DNA of 64,000 nucleotides from Lunularia cruciata (GCA_948567375.1 OX419762.1:46667034-46731033), one strand, 5' to 3'. Numbered from the stretch's first letter, positions 10,563 through 22,480 are shown. The notes: a model not told the origin generated them from the sequence alone. Numbers and translations are program-made.

Positions 10563-13500
10563 TGTGACAACCCGGCAAATATCACTTTTGCAATAATCGG
10601 GTAAGTAAAGTTCGTTCCCGCAAAGATACAAGTCAGAAATGTCCAAATACGAAGCAAAGTAACAATTTCAGTTCTTCTTGAGTTGTTCTTTAGTTTCTCA
10701 GGTAGAAACCACACCCAGAAGAGAGTAACAAGCATTGACTTGCAGTCTTGTCACAAATTAACACTTCATAATCACAAATCCATCAATTCTTTCCAAACAA
10801 TCTTGATTGTGATGATTCAGGCTCTCCCAAAAATGGCACTTCACTGCAAAACGACTTCGCCTCAGAATTGTGTTCCACCCCTCCACTAAAGGCACAACTT
10901 CCTCGATCTAAATTGCTTCACATCAACTTTGCACTGCACTCAGAAATGCAAAATACTACCAACACTTCAATTCCTCTCAGATCTGTCAAGGCATTGCTTC
11001 GATTGCACTTCACTCAGGATCAAACACACAGAATGAAGATCAAGGCTGTGGAATCCAATATCCAACAAACACTCTGACTTGCACTTCGAATTTCTCCAAA
11101 CATTCACAAACATAATCACAAAGTTGATACTCGGAATCAAGCTCAAGCAACGAGCACTGCTTCACAACACTTTGCTTTATCTATTCTCAGAAATAATGAG
11201 CACTGAACAACATTTGACTACAAATGCCACTCTTAAATAGTGAAGCAATTGAGAGTTCTAACAACTATACTATTCTACAAAAACTGTTCTAACCTGCAGA
11301 TCCAAAATGACAATGCACCTCTTCATATCTGCCTCTTCAAATCTCAAAACTGTTACTACTCCGATCCGATGTCTACTTCTTCTTCGGCTTTCAAACCTGA
11401 TCCCGAAGTAATCTTACTTCCTACTACATTTTCCTCGGGTTTCAGATCTCCTACTTCCTCTACCAGATCAAGCAATTCTCTTTCCTGATCTGAAATTCCA
11501 CTAGTGGGTAATCTTTCTAACTCCTTATCTCCTGACCTACTCTTCTCTAATGTCTCTGATGGCAACTCCAAAGACATTTGCACTCCTATGTTATCTACTT
11601 CGGGTTTTGCTTTAATATCCCTCCGAAGTTTTTCTAGCTCTACTTTCACTAAGTCTAATCTAATGGAAATGTTATCCTCTACCTCCAAAACCTTTCTATC
11701 TACACGAGCTCTTAATTTTATTAACAAGGCGTTCATCTCAGTGTCCTTTGCTTGTCTTCGCCTCGTCTCCTGCACCAACAACTTCAACTCGTGTAGTCAT
11801 GATTCTTCAATTCGAACGCTGGCCTTTGTACTTAACATCCTGTTTACTCTGAGGACTATCTCTTGCAATGGCTCCAATCTTGTCTTCCTTTCTCGTTCCC
11901 GATCTGCAAGCCATTCCTCTCTGTACATCGCCAATTCTTCCTCAAATTTGGCTTTCACTGACTCCTTCTCCTTCTCCTTCTCTTCAACCTTCTCTTCTTG
12001 ATTACAAAGTAACTCTCGTAGTCTCTCTTCTTTGCTATACCGCGCAGCCAACTCTTGTTGCCAAAGTTGCTTCTTCTCCTCCAGACTCTCCATCACTCTA
12101 TTGAGCTCTTGATCCTTTGCTGCTACCCTTGCCATAGCATGAATAAGCTCTACTCTTGAATCAACAAACTGCTGCTTCAAGATTTTGTATTCAGCTACCT
12201 GTCTCTCTCTTGCGATATCACTCTTCCTCGCAAGATCCTCTCGATAGCTCACTATCCTCTTCAGGTATTCAATTACCTGACTTCTCTCTACTGCCTCCGC
12301 TTGTAGTACTTCTCACTCCTCTTCAACTCCGAGTTCTCTTCTTCTAATCTTGCTACCACCTGCAATACCGTCTTTACCTCGGGACAAGTTGACTGCATCT
12401 CCTTCTTCTTCTGCTCCAACTTTACCAACAACGGGCACACTACCTCTTGCAGGTACTCCACTCCATCACTGGCAACTTCATCCTCTCGCGGAGTGGTCTC
12501 TCTTTTCGTGTTTTCCTGATACTCGCCTTCTTCTCTGGAGTCTTCGTATCGGGATTGATGCCTCACTGCCCGAGCTTTCTTCTACCTCTGCCTTCACTCA
12601 ACTCGGTCCCGCCTCACACTTCACCTTACATTGCGAGCGAACTCCTCGCTGCACTGCGATCTTCTTCTCCTCTGGCATCGATACTTCGTCTTCCAGCGCT
12701 GTATTGTCTTTGGTTTCTACCTCGGCTTGCACTTCTTCTTTGTATTCTTCAGCCGCTGGTGCCGAGGTCATCTCTCCACCGTCCTCACTATCACTGCTCG
12801 TATCTCTGCTCTATAGTGTCAGCACAAGTTCCTTCTCATGCTCCGAGTCCTCCATTTTGAGCTTGGCCTCGCCTTTTGAGTCTTCATCTTTTGACTCAAT
12901 TACCACCATTCCTTGCATCGGGTTACTTCTCTGCATCTTCCAAGGTTTCTTTTTTTCTTTAGCTTCTGCTTGCCGAGTCCTCTTCTTCGTCGGGGTACTC
13001 ACTATGACCTCCACGTTTTTCCCTGTTTTTGCGTAGTAGTCGTCCGTGCTCCGGATTTGGAGAATATATTGCTGCTCCTTGACATCGACCTCCTTCCGCA
13101 CATCAAGATGGAAGTGCAACACCATCCAATTTTGCTCCGCCGCGTTGAGCAAATTGAGCCCGAGGTAGAAGTGTGCTGCAAATGGCACAATGTAATGTGG
13201 AGGCGACTTATCCTGCAGATTCCACACCATCTGCCTTGTTCTCCCATGAAAACACCTCGCCCAATTAATTGGTTCTCCTCCAAACAATTTGTGAAAGAAC
13301 ACCGCTTGGTGTTTCATCACATATGTTGTTCTCTTCGGCTTCAGGATTGCCATCAAAGCACTCACAATTCCTCTCTTGATAGGGTCTTTGTAACTTTCTA
13401 CCTTGTACCCATTCTTCGTTCTCTTCGACAAGAAGGCATCTCTCACCTCCTGAGTTTCTTGGGCTATCTCTCCTTTTCCCAAGAACGTGGCTCCTTGCTC

Positions 13501-14315
13501 CGAGCCCGCCTCCTTCCCGAGTACGAGTCTGCAATCCGACTCTGTCTAGCAAGCCGGATTTCCTCTCTTCCCTTCTTCCTTGGGTCCATCAAGACACTTA
13601 CTCTCAATGATCTCTGTCATGAATCCTGGAAAACTTATGTTCCAGTTCCATGCCAGAAAGGTGATCCGAAGTCAACTCAAGACTTTGATCCTTGCTACTA
13701 CATCTAATCTCCGAATCGCATGATTTCTCACTGCAAATTCGGAGTTCTTCTTCCCTCCTCCCATCTCTTCTGCTTTCTCACTTTCTCTCAATTTCACTCT
13801 CGCAACTTCTTCCTTACGCACTAACACGAGCCCAACTCTATTTCCCTTTCCCCGATCACTTGCAAGACGACTCCTCAATGGCGAAGGAAAATTGCTTGAC
13901 ATTTCGTCATTGCAGTTTTGATTTTTATAGAGTTGTGCATCTTTGTCTTTCGTCACTTTGAGTTTCTACCAAGAAATCACACCTCCGGCATGCACCTATC
14001 ACTGTCAATCAACCTTTGTGCGTATGAGCCGCCAGTTTTGAAACGGCCCTTTCTTGAATTTCTCACCCGACAAAAGGTTGTTAGACTGTCTTTGCCTTGG
14101 GTTGAGCTCCCCTCAATCCAAAGACAATTTACTTCGTATTGTATGCTGACAGGGCATTTCCAAGTACTTCACCTTATGATCCGAAGTCACTTTACTTCGG
14201 GTTTCAACCCGAAGACTCTTTTCTTCTCCTTCTTTGGCCATACAGGCGCAATCCGACTTGTCTATACACTTCTTCTCCTTTATTCTAAAAAAAAACAAAA
14301 AATGTGGGCACCACA
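10563..14315 (-). mobile_element. Element 4: 3753-bp insertion of unknown class with TG...CA ends
   Basis: The boundaries are set by comparison with the uninterrupted copy B and by the gtaat duplication. The ends (TGTGACAACC... and ...GGGCACCACA) and the 5-bp duplication are those of LTR retrotransposons, yet no pair of terminal direct repeats was found and no RT or integrase is present. A hairpin-forming TGTGG-TGC-CCACA lies at the right end next to an A-rich run. The - strand carries one long broken ORF (11356-13956). It could be a solo LTR containing a gene, or a non-autonomous element. Confidence 0.8.
11356..13956 (-). pseudogene. Element 4 long coiled-coil protein, broken
   Basis: One reading frame on the - strand can be followed from a Met near 13956 to 12811 with stops only at about 13672, 13555 and 12811. 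After one shift near 12570 it runs on through 12566-12288, 12252-11797 and 11787-11356, about 860 codons in all. The N-terminal half is globular, with FLAWNWNISFPGFMTEI and a hydrophobic run FHKLFGGEPINWARCFHG. An acidic, Ser/Glu-rich linker follows (about 12650-12900). The last 300 codons are charged coiled coil (for example EEKVEEKEKEKESVKAKFEE). No known family was recognised. Layout resembles the unknown gene at 25587-29027. Confidence 0.55.
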
Positions 14316-14320
14316 GTAAT
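14316..14320. repeat. Target site duplication gtaat, right copy
   Basis: This is the second copy of the 5-bp duplication made when element 4 inserted. Copy A homology to copy B resumes at once (atggaccaagcgggcatgg). Confidence 0.9.
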
Positions 14321-16070
14321 GGACCAAGCGGGCATGGTATTCTTGAGATATAACCAATGGCTATTAATGAGAGTAGTGTACTTGGGGTCCATCTAGGTGA
14401 GCATGGTCTACTTGGGTTACATTCTTGGTCTACTTGGGATGCAGCTAAAGGACATATGGAAGCTGGAATTAGAGTAGAGGGAATTTTCCACATTGAGGTT
14501 GGGGACTCTTGTGGTTAGGAGCATGACATTGCTACTTTCAAGGGCCCAATGTAGCAGCCAGTGAATGTATCTTCCACTCCTATATCAATTATAGAGGATA
14601 TTTGGGAGCTAAAAAATAGACCCAAGCTTACAAGAGAGGAAAGATGGAGAGTTTGGAATTTTTTGAGGAGCTACATAAGTGGTTTTGTCTTTATCACAAA
14701 GGATTTGGGTACTTTGAAAAGACTTGGTATTCAAATTGAGTTGACTAGTGATACACCGGTTTTTGGTGTCCTTACAAATATAGTGGCATGGAGAGAGCAT
14801 TGATCCAAACTTGGAGTAGAGACCCTTTTGAGGATGGTTTGGTGGAGATTTCACATGGAGAGTATACTTCAACTATAGTGATGCCAGCCAAGAAGGATAC
14901 ACATTGTAACTACAAAGACAGGCAGATATGTGGAGATTACCATCCTATCAACCAACATACTAGGGCTGATCAATATGCCATGCCTACACTAGAGGAGATC
15001 TTTGATGTAATTGGGCATGAAAAGGTCTTAGTACTTTGGGTCTTTGAGTAAAATATCATCAATTATTGATCAAGAGGAGGACAAATCCAAAACAACATTT
15101 TGGGCTATTGATCCTCACAGTAAGGATATATTATATTAATAGAGGTTCTTGCTATTTAGGTTAAAGAATACTCTTGCAAAGAAAGGGTCATGGACAAAAT
15201 CCTAACAAGATTGGATTTTGCTTGGTGCTATATTGATGACATTTTGGTCTAGAACACTACTATGGAAGAGCATGAGAGACATTTGTTGGAGATGTTTGAG
15301 AGGTTGGTTTCTCATGGACTCAAATTATATATTGAAGAAGTGTATATTCTTCCACAAAAAATTTGAGTATTTGGGTCACAATATTTACCTTGGAAGAATT
15401 GATGTTTAACAAACCAAAGTGGAGGCTATTGCATGTATTCTTCACCCTACAGATATGAGTAGAGTGTAAGCATTCCTTGGGTTGGCAAACTTCTATCACC
15501 AATATGTTAGAGGATTTAGTGCCATTGCCATGGCTTGGACAAAGTTGACCAAGCTTACATAGGAGTGGTGTTGGGGAGATAAGCAGGAGAGAGCCTTTAT
15601 AGAGCTCAAGGAGAAGTTGACATTTGCTCCATCTGCTCCTATGACAACTTTTATAAGTTCATACTACTTGGAGTATGTTGGGGCTTGGAGTAGTGCTCAC
15701 CTAATAAAATGATGAGGGGAAGGAGTTTGTGGTAGCATATGCTAGTTGCTCTAACAATTCAATAGAGTCAAAGTATAGTTAATATGAGGGAGGATGCGTG
15801 GCAATAGTATGGACAATAGCACATTTTTGATATTACCTATTTGGTAATCCCTTCATTTTCATCATTTTTCATTAACCACTAAAGTGGTTGATAGAATCAG
15901 ACAAGCTTTCAAGGAAGCTTGCATAATGGACACTAATTTTTACAAGAGTATGATTTCATGATTATTCATAGACTTGGAGTAGTGAACCAATATACATATG
16001 GGTTGAGTAGAAAACATATCACAACCAATAAGATCAGATTGGAGCATATGTTGGCATGGTGAGATAGATG
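14321..16070 (+). pseudogene. Copy A reverse transcriptase and RNase H remnant
   Basis: The stretch starts with a spacer, then PKLTREERWRVWNFLRSYIS (about 14625), which introduces the RT in copies A and B. RT motifs follow: CGDYHPINQHTRADQYAMP (about 14930), then WCYIDDILV with the catalytic Asp pair near 15226-15250, YLGHNIYLG, and FLGLANFYHQYVRGFSAIA near 15475-15530. RNase H is more decayed; the segment equivalent to YASHSNNS in copy B is at about 15740. Multiple frameshifts and stops show loss of function. Confidence 0.8.
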
Positions 16071-16126
16071 AGGAAATGGTGCCAAGTTAACATGTATCTA
16101 CCTTTCTATATTTATTTTTTAAGGCC

Positions 16127-17550
16127 TTGGTGGTATCTCTCTTAGCATATATAGGAGGAACTGTCACAGATCCAAAGGATGGAGATATTTGTACAAGTCA
16201 GCAAGATATTCATGATGATATCTTAATGATAAATTATCTTTACATTGGTTTTGTGGGTGGCATAGTTGATACCAAGGAGAGATACCATGTCCTTCAGCAA
16301 GCCAAGCCATTTAAATTGGATGGTAGATACCTTCTTTGTGTATGGGAGGATGGTAGAGTGCAAGTAGTACCACTTCCATCTTAGAGACCACAATTGGTAC
16401 ATCGTACTCATGAAAAGTTAGGACATTTTGGAGTAAAGTATACATATAGCTTATTCTAGATTCATTATTGGTTACATGGTATGTAGACCACTCTATAATT
16501 GTTTTTTGCAAGATGTGTGTGGTTTTTGACCAAGTTAGAGCATCATGTAGCGCTCATATGCCAAAATTACACCCATTACCTATCATGAGACTGGGCTACC
16601 ATTGGCATTTGGACTTTTCTAGACCTTTACTATTGATTGTGAGACATCATCAATATGTTTTGGTTATGATAGAGCACATCTCCAAGTGGATTGAGCTGGA
16701 TATGTGTGGTTTGTGACCAAGTTAGAGCATCATTTAGTGCTCATATGCCAAAATTACACCCATTATTTATCATGAGATTGGGCTACCATTAGCATTTGGA
16801 CTTTGCTAGACCTTTACCATTGATTGTGAGACATCATCAATATGTTTTGGTTATGATAGAGCACATCTCCAAGTGGATTGAGGTGGTGGCACTTCTTGAG
16901 AAATCTAGTGAAGGGATGGCTTACTCATTCTTGGATCGGGTTCTTAGTCATTTGGTACACCAATTGAGGTTTTGACTGAATAGGATATAGAGTTCTTGGG
17001 ACAGTTTCAGGTCTTGTATGACAAGGCCTTGATTGATCATTGTAATACCTCTCAAGATCACCTTGAGGTAGATAGCTTAGCAAAAAGAGTGGCTTAGATG
17101 GTGAAGAGAGGATTGCAAAGTATGGTTTGCAAAGAGGCCACCTTGGAGATTCAGATCTCTAGTTACCTTGGTTTTCCATGGGCTATTGGTTCAGCTAACA
17201 AGTCTCCTTAGCATCTATCTTTCCTTACTTTCTACTCTATGGACAAGATCCAAATTTACCTACAGCTATTCATTATGATGCTACTATAGTTTTGGACTTG
17301 GATGATCTAGATATATGGGTGAGTGCATGTCTCAATGGGAAGAGATCCTTCAAAGAGTGATGCCAATGGTCTTTAAGAACTTAGCAATTGCTCAACATAG
17401 GAATACCTTATGCTATGATACTATTCAAGGAGGAGGTTATAGACCCTTGATCTATCAATTTCATCCAAGTGATTATGTATATCTACTACACCAAAAACAC
17501 TTGATGTTACTATAAGCTGCATTATCTTGAGAGTGCGTGAGGTTTTACCT
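16127..17550 (+). pseudogene. Copy A integrase remnant
   Basis: It begins with the linker open at 16127-16384 (DGRYLLCVWEDGRVQVVPLP). The N-terminal zinc finger follows (HRTHEKLGHFGV; its Cys pair lies in ARCVWF/VVCDQV-type sequence), then the core. The first Asp segment reads WHLDFSRPLLLIVRHHQYV and the next VLVMIEHISKWIE. The segment near 16960-16990 stands for the second Asp, and SLAKRVAQMVKRGLQ (about 17075) stands for the Glu helix. A 187-bp tandem duplication lies inside the core, and many stops are present. Confidence 0.75.
16514..16890 (+). repeat. 187-bp tandem duplication inside the copy A integrase
   Basis: Two adjacent units begin at 16514 and 16701 (gac of gaccaagttagagc at 16528 and 16715). 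Each covers the linker from the zinc finger to the first Asp segment. The units differ by about ten bases, so the duplication is old but younger than the insertion of the element. Confidence 0.9.
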
Positions 17551-17661
17551 TTTGGAGTCCTTGTGTTGGAACTTGATTGTGCTATTTGGAGGATCATATG
17601 TCCAATTGTGTGCCATATCACCTCCCAAACATAGATGGCACTTGGGCATGCAGGCTTGCGG

Positions 17662-17797
17662 TGTATATTATGTGGTTCTTTTGGAGGAGGCGCTACTATG
17701 TTGGTGTGTGATATCTGTTTGATAGGATAGCACATGGCTTTTGATTCCTCCTCTCATGGTGGTTCCTCAAGGATAGTGGTTATGTCCTATATGTACT
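17662..17797 (+). pseudogene. PHD finger at the 3' end of copy A pol
   Basis: A Cys4-His-Cys3 zinc finger of the PHD type is readable across one frameshift. The first frame gives CILCGSFGGGATMLVCDIC, then a stop where Trp is usual, then HMA. The next frame gives LIPPLMVVPQG, a stop, then WLCPIC. These match the PHD order C-x2-C, LVCDxC, GWHxxC, PPL, W-x-CPxC. PHD fingers bind histone tails. Its place after integrase suggests a targeting or chromatin-reading role, like the chromodomain of chromoviruses. Copy B is cut before this point, so only copy A shows it. Confidence 0.7.
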
Positions 17798-17869
17798 TGA
17801 CCTACAGCTAATTCACTCTTTATAAGGTATAGATTGCAAACAAGTGACTAACAATGGAGCTTGATAACA

Positions 17870-19310
17870 CTTGGTATCCTTATCTTTGACCACCATAGGG
17901 AATATCACATACTTGGAATAGATTGCTATCTAGAGTTAGAGGGAACCTAACCACTAACTAGGGAGGCAATTGTGGCACTTTAGAATTCATGTATGACTTC
18001 TGTGTGAGTTGTGCTTTTATAGAATATGATGTTGAAAATGATGTAAGGATATATATTGGAGAGTAGATATTGATGTGTAGCACTATATATATTTATTTAT
18101 TTTTATTTATTTATTTTTTTGTATAAAAATATATATACAATGATGTATGTTGTGTAGCAATATATATATGTTATACTTTCAATATATGTATGAGGAGAGG
18201 GTATACTTTAAAAGTGCAGCTCCAAAGAGTTCACTTTTCTGATGTTGAGCCTTCTAGTTTTTGCTATAGTGGTTAGAGGTTGACTAGTTTCACTTGGAGT
18301 CTCTTAAGTAGAGTGGGTGTGGTTTGATTGTAATCAATGCCTAATTGTTTGCAGATTGTTAAGTGAAGGATCACATGCAGATTTGATTTGAGTGGAAGAA
18401 TGGATAGATTAATTGTGGCACTTTAGAGGTCATGTATGACTTATGTGTGAGTTGTGTTTCAATAGTGTATGATGTTGATAGCAATGTATGTTGTGTAGCA
18501 AAGTATATACACACAATACAACGGAGTTTGAGTGCATTTGACCTCTTGATCTTTGCCCATAATGGGAAATATCAAATACTTAGTAGACGATGTAGACTAT
18601 CTAGAGTTAGAGAGACCTAACACCCCATTTGGAGGGAGATTGTGGCACTTTAGAGTTCATGTTTGACTTTTGTATGAGTTGTGATTTTATAATGTATGAT
18701 GTTGATAGCAATGTATAACACATAACAACTATCATGACATGCAACGCCAAAGTTGATTTGCTCAAACATTTGAGTGTTAGTCCTGACAGTCAGACTTATA
18801 CCCGTAGTTGCTCAAAGACTACTTAGTGGAGGCCATTTTTTTAGGGCTACTTATCACACTATGGGGGCTACCATCAGTTACACCATTTGCATTGTGAGAT
18901 GGGCCATAAGTGATGCCGTTAGGGCTGGAGTTCTAGGTTGAGTTTAGAGGGGTATACCTTGAAGAGCAACTTTAGAGATCTCACTTCTTTGATGTTGAGC
19001 CTTTGAGTTCTTGGCTATGGTAGATAGAGGCCGACAAGTGTGACTTTTCACTTAGAGTCTCTTTGCTAGAGTGGGTGTGGCTTGTGTAATTAGAGTCTAT
19101 TGATGACAATATTGAGTTGAGCGTTGAGTCTTTGATCCGAGATGAGTGTGTGAACTGAACTAAACTGATTATTGTGGCACTTTAGAGTTCATGTATGACT
19201 TTTGTATGAGTTGTGTTGTATGATGTTGACAACAATGTATGTTGTTTAGTAATGTATATTGTGTATATAATCATCACAACAAAATATACATCGGTGTCAC
19301 ACATAACTAC
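17870..19310 (+). repeat. Cluster of four LTR starts, two preceded by a purine tract (copy A 3' end)
   Basis: The LTR start TGTGGCACTTTAGA occurs at 17971, 18414, 18641 and 19173. Those at 17971 and 18641 are each preceded by a related upstream block and purine tract (ctatctagagttagag...gggaggcaat and ...ggagggagat). The LTR middle (gatgttgagcctt..., agagtgggtgtgg...) appears after the first and third starts. It matches the LTR remnant of copy B at 48930-49260. The pattern fits repeated unequal exchange between LTRs. Confidence 0.75.
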
Positions 19311-21754
19311 AATGTAAGATTTAAGATGCCTTAACTTTTGCTAGAAGAACATGAAATTATAGTTTTTATATGCACTAATGATAAAATTCTGAAATTTTGA
19401 GGATGCTCATAATGGCAAAAATAAGAAGGATATACATCTTAAAAATATTTATTTAACAAAACTAATACCAAATATTGATTGATATAGTGAAAATTTAAGC
19501 ACAAACTCAAATAAAATAAGCTCAAAAAATATTGAAATTGTGCACAACTCTCTTTGAATCGTGTCTTATATAAGCACTACAACCTTAAAAATCTAAACAG
19601 TGGTGTCTTGTGTAGGTAGATTAAAAAGACATTACCTCTAAGGTCAAAAAGATATTTGAGGAATGTCCATTTCTCAAAAACGTATTTAATTATGATTTAA
19701 AACCTATACCTATACCAAAAGCTATACCTCCTTGTTACCAAATCTATCTAGTACTAAAGGACAAGGAAAATAATATACAAGTGCACAAAGGCACTTAGTT
19801 ATGATCAAGAATGAACATAATACCTAACGATCTTTCATTCTCTCAAGAATGTGGTTTATGATTCTTTAACTTAAATAATTTAAAATCTTGTGTTTTGAAA
19901 TTTTAATCTTGTGTCCTTGGTCAGGGAAGGATCAGTATTCATTTAATAAAACCTCTTGTTTTCATATTAATTATATCATACATTTTGGAAGACTAGATTT
20001 TGGATCTCTTGGGTTTACTTCACTTTGTGATTATTTTCCATTATATATTGTTCTATGATCGTTAGGCTTTCCCTCAAAAAACAAGTTGGTGGAGTAATTA
20101 TTTCCACATGAAGAATAATGAACACAAGTAAGCTAGGATACTAAACTGATATACAAGCTAATTTATACAATGATGTATACTAGTAACCAAATAAAAAATA
20201 TGATGTCATATATTTTTAAGTAAAAAATTTCCATTTTAAAAACAAAAAATTATATTAGAATAACCATCTTCAAATTTCCATCAAAATATTAATTTTCATT
20301 TGATTTTGTCAATTGGGAGAAATTGTAGATTGTAGGAACGGTGAAAATTGTAAAAAAGCATATTTTATTCACGATGATGATGGTCAACGAAACCGTATCT
20401 TGGAGTAATGGCTTCTCAATTTCTATACAAAGGTAGCGTAGTGGCAAAGCAATAACAATGAGAAGACTGGAGTATCTTTGCTTAATGGGTGGAACCTGGC
20501 CTTGTGAAGGTTACAACTAAATGAAGTTCAGTTATTTTTCAGTTATTAAAAATTCTATAATAAAAATAGTACCAGTTGTATACATCTTGCCTATGGTTTA
20601 AATCGTTGAGCTCAGAACCATCTGCAACTATTTCGTAAAAAGATATAAGCCTTTAAAATATACTCTAATTATCACACGAATACCACATTCGGTAGGTTTT
20701 AGGCAGTTGCACGCACCATTCCTGGGTAGCTCCACATTATGTCATCTCTTGGTATGACAGGGTTTACATACTTGTTAAGGGAACAGCGTGACCATGTCCA
20801 AGAGGACATTGCATAATGATAATTTGTCTTCATGGTGAATAGATTTATGAGATATTTATTGTATATTTAAAACGTTCTATTTCATTTTTATCAAAAACGC
20901 TAAAATAAATAAATGTGAGAAACAAAAAGACCCTTTAAAAACGTATCACAAAACAAATAAAAAAATTAATAAATTAATTACTTCCCAACTCACATTTCTA
21001 TATAACTACGAGGCCATCGTATGAAATATTTACCAAACTCGCATTTCACCAAATTTTACCGTTTCAGTCACTCGGTAAGAGGGTCAATAAAACCCACTAA
21101 CGCTCGATTGAGAGATTGCTCGACTTCTCCTGTCACGATTCACTAAAGGAAATAATCCGTAGTGAATATCCGACCTACCTTACGGTAACCCACAACCATC
21201 TATCGTAGTATCGGCTTCATGGGTCTTCCCATCCTTCATTTTTTCTACGCGGTCGTCCTTCTTTTCAGTAACAGTCTATGGCGCAGCTTTCCCCCTGAAG
21301 AATTGGGATGCGCGAGATGTAGGATTGGATATACTATAGTGGCATGGAATCGACAGACCTTCTGTTCAAGGATGCCAAGAGTCCAATTGCATCATAACAG
21401 GTGTTGGGAATGGCTAATTCGCTTTGCGGCATCCGGAGCCGTCTTCAGCCATTATTAGTTGACAAGTCCAAGCCAAGTACTCTGTGATCAGTGGCTACGG
21501 TTTTATTGTGGATATACGCGATTCCTGTAAATGTTGCTATCTAGAATCAGTACAGACATTTTCAAAATAGATGAGGAACATGTATATGAAATTACATCTG
21601 CACAGAAGGCATTAACAGGTCCTTGCCAACCTGATGCCTTATCGGTATCCACTGCCTACTAACGGAAGCACACAATCCTGTTCCTTTCTTGAGCTCAGAG
21701 TCAGTATGTTGTTGGTGTCTCATTTACCTTCAAATTGAACCATGGATATTTGTA
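19311..21754. other. AT-rich DNA with no recognised gene
   Basis: No ORF, repeat pair, RNA gene or transposon domain could be supported here. 19320-21000 is AT-rich with poly-A and poly-T runs; 21000-21750 is more balanced. A short ORF at 21219-21458 (79 codons) has no recognisable feature. Confidence 0.5.
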
Positions 21755-21935
21755 TTCATTTCCTTCGGACCTACCAACTTTACAGATTTGTAAACAAGTA
21801 TAAGAAATTGAGTATAGCCGCGTAATTAAGTTGCATAGTCCTTTGGCACTACTTCCCCGCTCTCTCCATCAGTATGATTCCCTCAACCACCCTCCAGCCA
21901 GAGATATAGTTTGTTCCGTTGCAGATGTGACATTA
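21755..21935 (+). repeat. Unit 1 of a two-unit repeat, split by the Harbinger transposon
   Basis: The sequence ctaccaactttacagatttg to gttccgttgcagatgtg is repeated at about 31768-31945. The remaining part of unit 1 (gattgatctgctcgt...) lies to the right of the transposon at about 31720-31750. The transposon therefore inserted into the first of two tandem units of about 240 bp. Confidence 0.8.
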
Positions 21936-21952
21936 GGGGGTTTCAGAAATAG
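21936..21952 (+). repeat. Harbinger left terminal inverted repeat
   Basis: GGGGGTTTCAGAAATAG is identical over 17 bp to the inverted right end. Weaker similarity continues for a few bases (TTTACG versus TTTGACG). Confidence 0.85.
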
Positions 21953-22194
21953 TTTTACGAAGTTTCTAAACTTTTCTTATAGATTGTTACGAGGCGTTGA
22001 CTTTTTGGGTACGGTGAGTGACCGAGAGGTAGAAATGGTAATGTTACGGAGTTGGGGCCAAGTTCCTTATTATTAGCACACTCCGTATGAGGTGGTTCGT
22101 AGAAAATAAGGGAGAAGGAATTTCTCGTTATCACTCCGTAGTGCATTGATTGCACATTAGGGTTAATTAAGTTTTTGTTTAGGGTTAGAGTGTA

Positions 22195-22480
22195 AGTGAC
22201 GGCCACCCAAAGGAGCATAGGGGGCATCCGGGGAAGTTCGGGAACACCCATGGAAAAGAAATGACGAGTGGCAACTAGGAAATGACGAGCGGCAATTGGG
22301 ACAAATTTTTTGCCAAGGTTGGAGGGAGCATGAGTGGAAAGATTTGAGTGGCCACCAAAAGGAGTATAGGGGGCATCCGGGGAAGTTCGAGAACACCCAT
22401 GGAAAGGAAATGACGAGCTCCAACTGGGACAAATTTTTTTACTATTGGAGGGAGCATGAGTGGAAAGATTTGAGTCGAAG
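22195..22480 (+). repeat. Tandem duplication in the Harbinger 5' subterminal region
   Basis: Two units, about 22200-22348 and 22349-22475, share ggagcatagggggcatccgg, gaacacccatggaaa, gggacaaattttt and gcatgagtggaaagatttga. Together with the minisatellite that follows it forms the leader before the transposase gene. Confidence 0.85.

Larger units (their letters stand above)
8828..19310 (+). mobile_element. Copy A: decayed gypsy retrotransposon with DNA methyltransferase and PHD finger
   Basis: The region is colinear with copy B (52440-56308) and runs further to its own 3' end. The order is protease tail, C5 methyltransferase, spacer, RT, RNase H, integrase, PHD finger, purine tract and LTR. 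Its gag half lies to the left of the window, beyond element 1. A 3753-bp insertion (10563-14315) splits it after the methyltransferase. All frames are heavily broken, so this is an old copy. Confidence 0.85.

Noticed and set aside
11504-13707. Long + strand ORFs (165, 228, 137 and 264 codons)
   Set aside because: They mirror the - strand coiled-coil gene of element 4. They are Ser/Leu/Cys-rich, as expected from the complement of Glu/Lys codons.
10563-14315. Reading element 4 as a DNA transposon with terminal inverted repeats
   Set aside because: Only TGTG is shared by the two ends after inversion, and no transposase was seen. The 5-bp duplication and TG...CA ends fit LTR-type integration better.
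20430-20760. Possible tRNA gene
   Set aside because: Neither A and B box sequences nor a cloverleaf with matching acceptor stem could be put together.
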